Of a DNA stretch of 58,441 bases, positions 16,054 to 25,418 are shown piece by piece. This stretch comes from Paraburkholderia sp. BL25I1N1 (lineage in GTDB: Bacteria > Pseudomonadota > Gammaproteobacteria > Burkholderiales > Burkholderiaceae), in the NCBI RefSeq assembly GCF_003002025.1, contig NZ_PVZB01000040.1:1-58441 (forward strand). Reading direction: 5' to 3'. Position numbers and translations under genes: made by a program. How positions within the stretch are numbered: position 1 is the first letter of the stretch; each line of letters starts with the position of its first letter. The notes beneath the pieces were generated by a model. It worked only from the letters and a program-made list of their open reading frames with translations. It ran no database searches and was not told the origin of the DNA.

Positions 16054-17180
16054 ACAAATCCCCTTCGCCCCGGCGCCGGCAGCTGATTGGCGCTGCCGCA
16101 GCATCATTGATTTTCCCCGCTGTCACTCTGCGTCAGGCATTTGCAAAAGAGGAAACGCATTCCGTGAGTACAACCAGCAACTATCTTTCTGTTCGGAATG
16201 ACTGGCTCGCTTCCGGCACCGAAGCGGCGCTTGAGCCTGACCTGCCGATCGTCGACGCGCATCATCACCTTTACGATCGTCCGGGCTGGACCTATCTCCT
16301 TGATGAGTATCTTCAGGACACGCAAACGGGCCATAACATCACCGCGTCGGTGTTCATGCAGGGGCTGACGCGATATCGCCCGTCTGGTCCTGAGTCGCTG
16401 CGCCCGGTCGGAGAAATCGAGTATGTTGCTGGCGTCACGGCGCCTTTGCAAAAAAGCAAGCCGGAGGTTGCGAAGGGTATGGTCGGCTATGCAGATCTTC
16501 GTAGGGGAGCGGCGGTTCGCGATGTTCTCGAAGCAGAACTGCGTGCTGGCGATGGTCGGTTCCGTGGCGTTCGACATCTCGTTACCTGGGATGCTGACCA
16601 GACGCTCGTCAATCCATTATCGGCGGCGCCTCGAGGGCTGCTGCTCGATCCCGACTACCGGGCAGGCGTCGCTCAACTGGCTTCGCTGGGACTGTCGTAC
16701 GACGCATGGCTGTTCTTCCCACAGTTGCCGGAGCTGTTCGACCTGGCGAAGGTCTATCCTGATACGCCTTTCATCATCAACCATTGCGGGGGCATAGTCC
16801 GCATTGCCAGCTATGCAAATCAGCGCGCTGAAGTGTTTGATGCCTGGTCCCGTTCGATGCGCGCGCTCGCCCAGTTGCCGAATGTCTATGTGAAGGTGGG
16901 TGGCCTCGGCATGCGCATTAATGGCTTCGAGTTTGAAAAGGGTGAGCGTCCGCCGACCTCGGACGATTTGGCCGAAGCATGGAAGCCATGGATGTACACA
17001 TGTATCGAGGCATTCGGTGCAGAGCGCTGTATGTTCGAGAGCAACTTCCCGGTGGACAAGGGTTCCTATCCGTTCAGCAACGGTTGGAACGCCTTTAAGA
17101 AGTTGACTGCGCACGCTAGCGCTGGCGAACGCGAGGCTTTGTTCCGGGGCACCGTGCGCAAGGCTTATCGCCTCACGTGA
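16050..17180 (+). CDS. amidohydrolase-2 family hydrolase with Tat-like signal
   Basis: A 376-residue metal-dependent hydrolase of the PDC-lactonase/ACMSD-like amidohydrolase family. The N terminus SPRRRQLIGAAAASLIF followed by a further hydrophobic stretch to AFA-KEE looks like a twin-arginine export signal, which is unusual because most relatives are cytoplasmic. The barrel starts with VDAHHHLYD (metal His pair), continues with FIINHCGGI, and ends with FESNFPVDKG (second-to-last strand Asp). These enzymes open lactones or cleave C-C or C-N bonds in ring acids. If exported, it would convert a lactone or conjugate into the acid taken up by the adjacent carrier. Its ATG overlaps the carrier's stop (ATGA). 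Confidence 0.82.
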   Translation: MNKSPSPRRRQLIGAAAASLIFPAVTLRQAFAKEETHSVSTTSNYLSVRNDWLASGTEAALEPDLPIVDAHHHLYDRPGWTYLLDEYLQDTQTGHNITASVFMQGLTRYRPSGPESLRPVGEIEYVAGVTAPLQKSKPEVAKGMVGYADLRRGAAVRDVLEAELRAGDGRFRGVRHLVTWDADQTLVNPLSAAPRGLLLDPDYRAGVAQLASLGLSYDAWLFFPQLPELFDLAKVYPDTPFIINHCGGIVRIASYANQRAEVFDAWSRSMRALAQLPNVYVKVGGLGMRINGFEFEKGERPPTSDDLAEAWKPWMYTCIEAFGAERCMFESNFPVDKGSYPFSNGWNAFKKLTAHASAGEREALFRGTVRKAYRLT

Positions 17181-17340
17181 GCGCGTCGGATGGAACAGCG
17201 GCAAGCAGTAAGCCTGGAATGACCGTTGTCCATCCGACAGCTGCCTTTGGGCAATCCGTTGCGTATGACTGGATTGGGTCGAAGAGCGACCGCTGTGCGG
17301 CGCGCACAATCGATCTCCCTTCATTGAAGAGGAGGTTGAC

Positions 17341-17967
17341 ATGGATACGCTTAATTCTTCCGGTACTCGTCGGGCGCCGTGGAACAAAGGAAGGTTGACT
17401 GGCCAGAAGCCGCCGTTGAAGCTGCGCGAAATTTGGGCGATTCGGACGAGGCTTCAGATGTCAGCGAACGTTCGCGAGCTGGCACTGTTCAATCTCGCAA
17501 TCGACAGCAAGCTCCGGGCATGTGATCTAACGCGACTTCAGGTGCAGGACATCTGTATGGGAAGCCACGTGGTCTTGCGAGCGACCTTCATGCAGCAAAA
17601 AACGCAACGACCGGTGCAGTTCGAAATCACTGAGCAGACTCGGCAAAGCGTCGCGGCCTGGATTTCGGCGCAGGGACTCAAGCCGGCCGATTATTTGTTC
17701 CCGAGTCGGCTGCACGCGTCAGCGCACGTGTCGAGGCGTCAGTACGCTCGCATCGTGCATCGATGGATCGCGTCAATCGGACTGGACGATGCTGCGTACG
17801 GCACTCACACGATGCGCCGCACGAAGGCATCGTTGATCTATCGGCGCACGAAGAACCTGCGCGCAGTTCAGCTCCTCTTAGGCCGTACCAAACTTGAAAG
17901 TACGGTGCGTTACCTCGGGATTGAGGTGGACGACGCGCTCGAGATGGCCGAGCAAACGGAGGTTTGA
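17341..17967 (+). CDS. short tyrosine-type recombinase
   Basis: A 208-residue catalytic-domain-only tyrosine recombinase (FimB/FimE-like size). The first catalytic Arg is in DSKLRACDLTRL, the H-x-x-R box is THTMRR, and the nucleophile Tyr is in LESTVRYLGIE. The position before the Tyr box that is usually LGH reads LLGRTK, so the third His/Trp is Arg here. There is a good Shine-Dalgarno (GAAGAGGAGG) before the ATG. It stands alone between a catabolic operon and chvE with no phage genes nearby. Such orphan recombinases are scattered in Burkholderia-group genomes and their targets are mostly unknown. Confidence 0.85.
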   Translation: MDTLNSSGTRRAPWNKGRLTGQKPPLKLREIWAIRTRLQMSANVRELALFNLAIDSKLRACDLTRLQVQDICMGSHVVLRATFMQQKTQRPVQFEITEQTRQSVAAWISAQGLKPADYLFPSRLHASAHVSRRQYARIVHRWIASIGLDDAAYGTHTMRRTKASLIYRRTKNLRAVQLLLGRTKLESTVRYLGIEVDDALEMAEQTEV

Positions 17968-18707
17968 CAGATCATGACCGGCGAGCGGGCGCCTTGCCGG
18001 CCAACAACGGACGTTCGAGCCGTACATTGGTTGGGCATTCGGGCGGCGGCTACGCGGGCTGGGACCGGACATTCGTCGATGGGATGGCAAGCCGCCGGCT
18101 CATCCCCAGCGCGGATACCTATAGGAGTGCGGCCAAACACGATCCCACCGTCTAGCCCTGCACTCCGATAGCAGATTTCAGTGCAACAGGTGGGGAAGAC
18201 ACAATGGGCGATACCAAAAATGGTATCAATACTAGGGTTCTTTTATATTGGACGCATGCTAACGCTGGACGTAGACTTGCTGCCAACCTACTCGAGGGCA
18301 AAAATCAAAACGAGCGAGATCGGAGCGGGAGACACGAATTACATCAATGGGCGCCGGGACAGCTGCGTCACAAGGGGGTATCGCAGCAGTCCCCTGACCC
18401 GAGTAAAGTGGCCGCCTGATATGCGCACGGTGACCGGGCGCAGTCCTGCAAGGCCGTTCGGGCCGCGAATGCGTTTTGCCAATGGCGTCTGGGTCTTTCG
18501 TGCACGATGAATTTGTACCGAAGACGGGTGCACGCTTGAGTGTGGCGAGACGGAGCTTGATGAGGTCGAGTTCCGCTGCATCATCGAGACCATCTATATG
18601 TGGGCCTGACACGGACAACTCAGAATCAAACCGCGGTGCTTTAACAATACGGTCGCCTGGACCGCGGCGAGAGCGGCACTCATTCACACACCGAAGGAGA
18701 CATTCCA
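17968..18707. other. intergenic, repeat-like, chvE upstream region
   Basis: The part at about 17,990-18,090 looks like a degenerate dispersed intergenic repeat. The remainder has frames on both strands (for example 18,259-18,708 minus) without any domain. The chvE promoter must lie in the last few hundred bases. The only clear structure is the palindrome at 18210-18227. Confidence 0.35.
18210..18227. repeat. GATACC-N6-GGTATC palindrome
   Basis: Perfect 6-bp arms GATACC (18210-18215) and GGTATC (18222-18227) around AAAAAT. It looks like a helix-turn-helix repressor site. The nearest downstream gene is chvE, 480 bp away. Confidence 0.4.
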
Positions 18708-19769
18708 ATGAAACGTCTGTTCTTGAAAACCCTAATTGCGTTCATGGCGCTGCCAATGATCGGTATCGCGCATGCCGACAGCAAGGGGCTGGTTGCTGTG
18801 TCCATGCCGACCAAGTCCTCGGCGCGCTGGATTGCCGATGGCAATAACATGGTCAAGTATCTGCAGGCGGATGGTTACACCACCGATCTCCAGTATGCCG
18901 ACGATGATATTCCGAATCAGCTCGCGCAAATCGAGAACATGGTCACCAAGAAGCCGAAGGTGCTGGTGATCGCTGCAATCGATGGGACGACGCTGACCGA
19001 TGTGCTCAAAAAGGCGCACGATGCCGGCATCAAGGTCATTGCATACGATCGCCTGATCAAAGGCACGGCCGATGTCGATTACTACGCGACGTTTGATAAC
19101 TACAAGGTCGGCGTGCTGCAGGCGCAGTCCATTGTTGACAAGCTTGGTCTGAAACAGGGTAAAGGCCCGTTCAATATCGAACTGTTCGGGGGTTCGCCCG
19201 ACGACAACAACGCCTTCTTCTTCTATAACGGCGCGATGAGCGTGCTGGATCCGTACATCAAGAACGGCAAGCTGGTGGTGCGCAGTAAGCAGTTTGGTAT
19301 GAACAAGGTCGGCACGTTGCGCTGGGATGGCGCCGTCGCTCAGGCCCGCATGGACAATCTGCTCTCGGCTTACTACGGCAATGCTAAGCTCGACGCCGTG
19401 TTGAGCCCGTATGACGGTCTGAGCATTGGCATTCTGTCGTCGGTCAAGGGTGTGGGCTATTGCACGGCTCAGCAGCCGTGCCCGATCGTCAGCGGGCAGG
19501 ATGCCGAGATTCCTTCGGTCAAGTCCATCCTGCACAACGAGCAGTACTCTACTGTGTTCAAGGACACGCGTCAGCTCGCCAAGGTGACGGTTGCGATGAT
19601 CGACGCAATGGCACAAGGCAAGCAGCCGGAGGTGAACGACACCAAGACCTACAACAACGGCGTGAAGGTTGTTCCGTCGTATCTGCTCAACCCGGTACTG
19701 GTGGATGGCTCCAACTGGAAGCCAATCCTGGTTGACAGCGGCTACTACACGGAAGCGCAGATCAAGTAA
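18708..19769 (+). CDS. chvE: periplasmic multiple-sugar-binding protein ChvE
   Basis: A 353-residue periplasmic binding protein of the ribose/xylose/ChvE class. Residues 1-23 form a signal peptide (MKRLFLKTLIAFMALPMIGIAHA). The mature protein starts DSKGLVAVSMPTKSSARWIADG and continues with VLVIAAIDGTTLTDVLKKA and VIAYDRLI, all characteristic of ChvE. It delivers aldose sugars such as glucose, galactose, arabinose or xylose to the GguAB transporter. In Agrobacterium the same protein also signals plant sugars to VirA; no virA is seen here. AAGGAGA precedes the ATG. A hairpin follows the stop, which may keep the binding protein in excess of the membrane parts. Confidence 0.9.
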   Translation: MKRLFLKTLIAFMALPMIGIAHADSKGLVAVSMPTKSSARWIADGNNMVKYLQADGYTTDLQYADDDIPNQLAQIENMVTKKPKVLVIAAIDGTTLTDVLKKAHDAGIKVIAYDRLIKGTADVDYYATFDNYKVGVLQAQSIVDKLGLKQGKGPFNIELFGGSPDDNNAFFFYNGAMSVLDPYIKNGKLVVRSKQFGMNKVGTLRWDGAVAQARMDNLLSAYYGNAKLDAVLSPYDGLSIGILSSVKGVGYCTAQQPCPIVSGQDAEIPSVKSILHNEQYSTVFKDTRQLAKVTVAMIDAMAQGKQPEVNDTKTYNNGVKVVPSYLLNPVLVDGSNWKPILVDSGYYTEAQIK

Positions 19770-19793
19770 GGCAATATCGAAGTCGAGCCTGTC

Positions 19794-19819
19794 GCCGGAG
19801 ACGCCACGTGCGCTCCGGC
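19794..19819 (+). repeat. chvE-gguA intercistronic hairpin
   Basis: Perfect 7-bp arms GCCGGAG (19794-19800) and CTCCGGC (19813-19819) with a 12-base loop, 24 bases after the chvE stop. No T-run follows. Such hairpins after binding-protein genes commonly stabilise the upstream message. Confidence 0.5.
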
Positions 19820-19858
19820 TAGCGGACCCTGCAATACATCACAAATCCAGGAGATGGC

Positions 19859-21394
19859 GTGGCGGACGAGACCATCCTGTCCATGCGCAGCATCACCAAG
19901 ACGTTTCCGGGTGTCAAAGCACTCGATAACGTCAATCTGACCGTCAAAGCTGGAGAAATCCATGCTGTCGTCGGTGAGAATGGCGCGGGCAAGTCCACTC
20001 TCATGAAGGTACTGAGCGGTGTGTATCCGCACGGGTCCTACGAGGGGGAAATCCATTTCGAAGGGCAACTGCAACGCTTCACGGACATCCGCGATAGCGA
20101 AGAGCGCGGCATCATCATCATTCATCAAGAATTGGCATTGGTGCCAACGCTCTCGATCACCGAAAACATTTTTCTTGGCAATGAACTGGCGCAATGCGGT
20201 GTGATCGATTGGCACGCGGCGCATAAGCGCACGCGCGAATTGCTGCAGCGCGTTGGTCTGAACGAGTCGCCCGACGCGAGCGTCGGAAAGCTGGGCGTGG
20301 GCAAGCAGCAGTTGGTGGAAATTGCCAAGGCGCTATCAAAGCGCGTGAAGCTGCTGATCCTCGACGAACCCACTGCGAGTCTGAACGAGACCGATAGCGC
20401 AGCGCTGCTGAAACTGCTGCTGGAACTCCAGGGACAAGGTATTTCCTGCATCCTCATTTCGCACAAGCTCAACGAGATTACACAGGTCGCGGATCAGATT
20501 ACCGTCATCCGCGACGGAAGCACGATCGAGACGCTCGACTGCGCCGCAGGCGAGATCAGCGAGGACCGCATTATTCGCGGCATGGTCGGCCGTGACATGG
20601 CACACCGGTATCCGCAGCGCGAGCCGCAGATCGGCGACGTGATCTTCGAAGTACGCGATTGGCACGTGTTCCACGAACAGTATTCGGAGCGCGAGGTCAT
20701 TAAGGGCATCGACCTGAACGTACGCAAGGGCGAAGTGGTCGGCATCGCCGGACTGATGGGATCGGGCCGCACCGAACTGGCCATGAGTATCTTCGGGCGC
20801 TCGTATGGTCGGCGGATCAGCGGACAGGTGCTGATCGACGGCCAGACCGTGGATGTATCGACCATCGGCAAGGCCATCAAGCATGGCATTGCCTATGTGA
20901 CCGAGGATCGCAAGGGATATGGCCTAATCCTCGAGCAAGAAATCCGTAAAAACGTGTCGCTCGCCAACCTCGCCGAAGTGTCCGATCACGGTGTAATCGA
21001 TGAACACGTCGAGGCAAAGGTTGCGCAGCAATATCGCGAATCGTTGCGCATCCGCAGTTCGGGCATCCAGCAACGGGTGGTCAATCTCTCGGGCGGCAAT
21101 CAGCAGAAGGTCGTGCTGAGCAAGTGGCTGTTTACAAAACCGCGTCTTCTGATTCTCGATGAACCCACGCGCGGTATTGATGTCGGTGCCAAATACGAGA
21201 TCTACACCATCATTGACGAACTGGCGCGCAGGGGCGAAGGGATTCTGATGATCTCTTCCGAAATGCCGGAACTGCTTGGGATGTGCGACCGCATCTACGT
21301 GATGAACGAAGGTCGGCTCGTGGTCGAGCTCGATCGAACCGAAGCAAGCCAGGAACGTATCATGCGCGCCATCGTGAACGCCGGTCATGCGTGA
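19859..21394 (+). CDS. gguA: sugar ABC transporter ATPase GguA
   Basis: A 511-residue double-ATPase (RbsA/XylG/GguA type). The first Walker A is GENGAGKST near residue 40, with signature VGKQQLVEIAKAL and Walker B LLILDEPTAS. The second, degenerate nucleotide site has GLMGSGRTELAMS, then LSGGNQQKVVLSKWL and LLILDEPTRG. The start is GTG at 19859 with AGGAG 6 bases upstream. It energises uptake of the sugars bound by ChvE and overlaps the start region of gguB. Very high similarity in motif layout to Agrobacterium GguA supports the symbol. Confidence 0.9.
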   Translation: MADETILSMRSITKTFPGVKALDNVNLTVKAGEIHAVVGENGAGKSTLMKVLSGVYPHGSYEGEIHFEGQLQRFTDIRDSEERGIIIIHQELALVPTLSITENIFLGNELAQCGVIDWHAAHKRTRELLQRVGLNESPDASVGKLGVGKQQLVEIAKALSKRVKLLILDEPTASLNETDSAALLKLLLELQGQGISCILISHKLNEITQVADQITVIRDGSTIETLDCAAGEISEDRIIRGMVGRDMAHRYPQREPQIGDVIFEVRDWHVFHEQYSEREVIKGIDLNVRKGEVVGIAGLMGSGRTELAMSIFGRSYGRRISGQVLIDGQTVDVSTIGKAIKHGIAYVTEDRKGYGLILEQEIRKNVSLANLAEVSDHGVIDEHVEAKVAQQYRESLRIRSSGIQQRVVNLSGGNQQKVVLSKWLFTKPRLLILDEPTRGIDVGAKYEIYTIIDELARRGEGILMISSEMPELLGMCDRIYVMNEGRLVVELDRTEASQERIMRAIVNAGHA

Positions 21395-21422
21395 CCTCTC
21401 TACATCGAATCAAGGCCATTTC

Positions 21423-22577
21423 ATGAAACTCGGCTTTCTCAAGAACAACCTGCGCGACTACGGGCTGTTGCTGTCGTTGGTCGTTATCATGGGGTTTTTC
21501 CAGTACCAGACCGACGGCGTACTGTTGCAGCCGTTGAACATCACTAATCTGGTTTTGCAGAACAGCTACATCGTTGTGATGGCGCTGGGCATGCTGCTCG
21601 TGATCGTAGCCGGCTATATCGATCTGTCCGTCGGATCGGTCAGCGGCTTTATCGGCGGGCTGGCCGCGGTGCTTATCGTGCAGTACTCATGGCCCGTGGT
21701 GCCGACGATCATCGTGGCGCTTCTGGTGGGGGCGTTGATTGGTGCGACGCAGGGCTGGTTCGTGGCTTACGCGCGCATTCCGTCGTTTATCGTGACGCTG
21801 GCAGGGATGCTTATTTTCAAGGGGCTCGCACTGGCGCTATTGCAAGGGCAATCGGTCGGGCCATTTCCGCTGCGGTTTCAGCGCATTAGTACTGGCTTTC
21901 TGCCCGATCCGTTCGGCGGCACAGAGGTACGCGTATTGTCCCTCATCGTTGGCGTCATCTTGGCGCTGGGGCTGGTCGGGGCGGAGGTACGCAAGCGCCG
22001 AAAGGCACGGGCACACGATATGGAAGTCGAACCGGTCGCGTTCTTCGCCATGAAAAACGTGTTGTTCGCGGGGGCCGTCACGTACTTGTGCTGGCTGCTT
22101 TCCACGTACAAGGGTTTGCCCGATGTGTTGATGCTGATGGCCGTACTGATCCTGATCTACCAGTTTGTTACCAATCGCACGACGATCGGTCGACGTATCT
22201 ATGCGCTGGGCGGCAACGAGAAGGCGACGCGTCTGTCGGGCGTGAACACCGCGCGTTTGTCTTTCCTGACCTTTGTGAACATGGGAGTATTGGCGGCAGT
22301 GGCAGGTCTAATTTTCGCGGCACGCCTGAATACGGCAACGCCGAAGGCTGGCCTTGGCTTCGAGCTCGATGTGATCGCGGCCTGTTTCATCGGCGGAGCA
22401 TCGGCCTCCGGGGGCGTGGGCAAGGTTGTGGGCGCGGTGATCGGCGCATTCATCATGGGCGTGATGAACAACGGCATGTCGATCATGGGCATTGGCATTG
22501 ATTACCAGCAAGTGATCAAGGGCATGGTCTTGTTGGCGGCGGTGTTTCTGGATGTCTACAACCGTAACCGCGCGTGA
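21423..22577 (+). CDS. gguB: sugar ABC transporter permease GguB
   Basis: A permease of about 384 residues of the ribose/xylose (BPD_transp_2) family with roughly ten hydrophobic segments. Family signatures are GYIDLSVGSVSGFIGGLAAV, ARIPSFIVTLAGMLIFKGLAL, and RRIYALGGNEKATRLSGV followed by GGASASGGVGKVVGAVIGA. I prefer the ATG at 21423 (MKLGFLKNNLRDYG), which has AAGG 8 bases upstream. An in-frame ATG at 21387 overlaps gguA by 8 bp and would add 12 residues. It completes the ChvE-GguAB transporter. Confidence 0.9.
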   Translation: MKLGFLKNNLRDYGLLLSLVVIMGFFQYQTDGVLLQPLNITNLVLQNSYIVVMALGMLLVIVAGYIDLSVGSVSGFIGGLAAVLIVQYSWPVVPTIIVALLVGALIGATQGWFVAYARIPSFIVTLAGMLIFKGLALALLQGQSVGPFPLRFQRISTGFLPDPFGGTEVRVLSLIVGVILALGLVGAEVRKRRKARAHDMEVEPVAFFAMKNVLFAGAVTYLCWLLSTYKGLPDVLMLMAVLILIYQFVTNRTTIGRRIYALGGNEKATRLSGVNTARLSFLTFVNMGVLAAVAGLIFAARLNTATPKAGLGFELDVIAACFIGGASASGGVGKVVGAVIGAFIMGVMNNGMSIMGIGIDYQQVIKGMVLLAAVFLDVYNRNRA

Positions 22578-23530
22578 CGGGACACTACAACACGGCCTAT
22601 ATCTCCCCGAGAGCCTGTCACGAGTAACTCCGGGCGTGTTCGATCTCTTGTGTGTGAAACGGGCGGGTAATCAAGGGCAATGTCAAAGCGCTCGGGATCA
22701 AGCAAAACCAACTGAGTCATTGCGCTCGTTCGATCGCGGTGTGAACCGGTCCATTTGGTCGTCACGTGCCGCAAACACGTCTGTTGCGCCACGTCGATCG
22801 GTACGTTGAGCGTCCCGGCTTGTGAAGGCATTGACACCGCACTACGGTCGTATGTCGGATCTGATCCCTTCCATCTACCTCAAACTCATGATCAGCATGT
22901 TGATCGTGGGTTACTCCTTTGGGATTCGATCGGCAGTCGTCTTTGCGAAGAGGTTGATCTCGACCTTGCATTTGGCGGCGCACCGCCATGGCCGCTTCCC
23001 TCGGCGTCCGAATGGCAGATCGGGAGTGGCGGATTCCAACCGGAAAGCGGACGTTGTGGCCCATCAAGTTGGCTGACCGCTTGGGGTCGCGGAAGTGCGC
23101 GTTGACGACCGGCCGCTTCCGGGAAGCGAAATACCAATGACCGCTTTGCGGCGATGAGTTCGAAGCGCGGAAGGACTCAGCCCGACCCGAACCAGTCAGA
23201 TGACCTTCTCCAAAGCGGTCAGGCAGCTAAGTTCAGTTTTTGCCAACCGGAGTGCCCATAAGCGGCCGTCGGCGACTTCACCCGATCGGCCATGAGGGGA
23301 CATTCCCGCCACCGGTGAGGCGCCTGTTTGGGCAGCCGCTTCACAACTCGAAACGGCCGTTGATCGATTCTGTTTCAACTGAGCCGAAACCAGAGGGCGC
23401 CCCCTGATCGACCGAACGCAAATCGGTGTGCGACAATCATCGGTGCTGCGCGATGCGGGGAACCGACAGCCTAGCACGGGCGCCTCCCTACAGCTGACAA
23501 TAGCATTGCCCGCGAATTCGGAAATCGAAC
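22578..23530. other. intergenic, degenerate repeat-like
   Basis: Nearly 1 kb without a supported gene. The frame at 23,196-23,477 (minus) and the overlapping frames at 22,750-23,140 change reading frame repeatedly and show no domain. The texture, with recurring CGGCCG/GCGGCC words and near-palindromic pieces, suggests decayed copies of a dispersed repeat, as at 10.9-11.25 kb. Confidence 0.4.
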
Positions 23531-23561
23531 GCTCAGTTCTTTCATTATGAAAGAACTGAGC
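23531..23561. repeat. perfect 31-bp palindrome before the split kinase
   Basis: Two perfect 15-base arms (23531-23545 and 23547-23561; left arm GCTCAGTTCTTTCAT) flank a single central T. The right arm ends 10 bases before the first candidate start of the kinase (23572). As DNA it could be a dimeric repressor or response-regulator operator; as RNA it would fold into a strong hairpin at the start of the message. It is far longer than expected by chance. Confidence 0.75.
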
Positions 23562-23571
23562 CTTCTACCTG

Positions 23572-25418
23572 ATGGCACGAGTGTTCTCAATGGCAGAGGA
23601 TTCCGGATACGTGTTAGAGGCGCTTCGCGAGGAGCCGGACTTCACGCTCTATCGCGGCAAAGCGCTCGGCGATCCGACGCCGATCCTGGCGCTAGCAGTT
23701 GCCACGGAGCGACCGTCGCTTCACTGCCTCCGGCGACTCGAACACGAATGGTCGTTAGCGGCCGAGCTCGATGCGGCATGGGCGGCACAGCCTCTCGCGC
23801 TGACCCGTCACCTGGGGCGCGCGTTGCTCATTCTCAAGGACCCTGGCGGTGAACCCTTGGACCGGTTCATCGAGCAGCAAAACGATCACCAGTTTGATCT
23901 CCCTCGCTTCCTGCGCATCGCCATTGGTCTGACGTCAGCGCTTGGTCAGGCTCACCGGCAGGGCCTCATTCATAAGGACATCAAGCCGGCGAACGCGCTG
24001 GTCGACGACGCCGGTCATGTGTGGTTGACCGGCTTCGGCATCGCGTCCCGGCTCCCTCGCGAACGCCAGTTGACCGATGCCCCTGAACTTATTGCCGGAT
24101 CACTCCCCTATATGGCGCCCGAACAGACCGGGCGCATGAATCGCTCGATCGATTCCCGCAGCGATCTCTATTCTCTGGGTGTCACGCTCTACGAGATGTC
24201 GACCGGCAGCCTCCCGTTCACCGCTTTTGAGCCGATGGAGTGGGTGCACTGCCATATCGCAAGACAGCCCCTTCCCCCCGCTGTACGGACGCAAGCTGTC
24301 CCTCCTCCCGTATCGTCCGTCATCATGAAGCTGCTCGCCAAGACCGCCGAACAGCGACACCAGACAGCGGTGGGGCTGGAGCGTGATCTGCAGCGATGCC
24401 TCAAGGAATGGGAATCTCGCGGACACATCGAGGAGCTCACGCCTGGCGAGCATGACATGCCGGATCAACTGCTCATTCCCGAGAAACTGTACGGGCGCTC
24501 AACTGAAATCAATACTCTGCTCGCGTCCTTCGACTGTGTCGTAAGCGGAGGCACGCCGGAACTCGTTCTGGTTTCAGGCTATTCGGGGATCGGCAAGTCC
24601 GCTGTCGTAAATGAACTGCATAAGCCACTTGTCCCGCCCCGAGGCCTCTTTGCGTCAGGCAAGTTCGACCAGTACAAGCGCGACATCCCATATGCGACGC
24701 TCGCGCAGGCGTTCCAGTGCCTTATCCGTCGATTCTCGCGAAGAGCCAGGAAGAGGTGGGCCGCTGGCGCGATGCAATCCGTGAGGCGCTCGGTCCAAAC
24801 GGTCAGCTCATGGTGGATCTGGTCCCGGAATTAAAGCTCAGTATCGGCGAGCAGCCACTGGTCGCAGAACTATCGCCGCGGGATGCGCAAAAGCGTTTCC
24901 AACTGGTATTGCGTCGCTTCATCGGTGCGTTCACGAGGGAGCATCCGCTCGCGCTCTTCCTCGACGATCTGCAATGGCTCGACGCGGCTACTCTGGATCT
25001 GATGGAAGACTTACTTACGCATCCGGACGTTAAAGACCTGATGCTGATCGGCGCCTACCGCGACAACGAAGTGGACGCCACGCATCCGCTGACGCGTAAG
25101 CTGGAAAGCATTCGTCAGGCTGGGGCGATCGTGCATGACATCGTACTTGCGCCTTTAACGCGCAACGACCTGGAAGAGTTGCTCCGTGATTCGCTTCATT
25201 GTGAACGAGGGCGTGCTGGCCCGTTAGCGGAACTGGTCGGAGAGAAGACCAGCGGCAATCCGTTTTTTGCCATTCAGTTTTTCTCTGAGTTGTTCGAAGA
25301 GGGGTTGCTCGTCTTCGATCACGCCCACGGGCAGTGGTGCAGTTGGGCTGAGATCGCGAACCTGAACGCCTCCAATGCGCTGAATCAACAATCGCGCGTT
25401 CGACCTGTGCCATCGTAG
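23572..25418 (+). pseudogene. 5' half of split Ser/Thr kinase-AAA-sensor kinase gene
   Basis: This is the first third of a trifunctional signalling protein. Residues about 1-280 form a protein kinase domain, with HRQGLIHKDIKPANALVDD (catalytic loop), GSLPYMAPEQTGRMN and DSRSDLYSLGVTLYEM. An AAA/ATPase module follows with Walker A SGYSGIGKSAVVNEL and Walker B LALFLDDLQWLD. A one-base frameshift near 24,724-24,735 moves the reading frame between AQAFQCLIRR and ILAKSQEEVGRW. Recognisable sequence ends near 25,350 (FDHAHGQW) and an unrelated tail runs to the stop at 25418. The rest of the same protein resumes at about 41,160. The intact family is about 1,800-1,900 residues, matching the two halves plus roughly 35 lost residues. 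An in-frame ATG at 23590 is an alternative start. Confidence 0.85.

Noticed and set aside
18259..18708. Minus-strand frame upstream of chvE
   Set aside because: No domain, no ribosome binding site, and an overlapping second frame looks equally plausible; treated as non-coding.
23547..23852. Frame starting at the ATG inside the 31-bp palindrome
   Set aside because: It is out of frame with the kinase domain, Arg-rich and without similarity; the palindrome arm supplies the ATG by chance.
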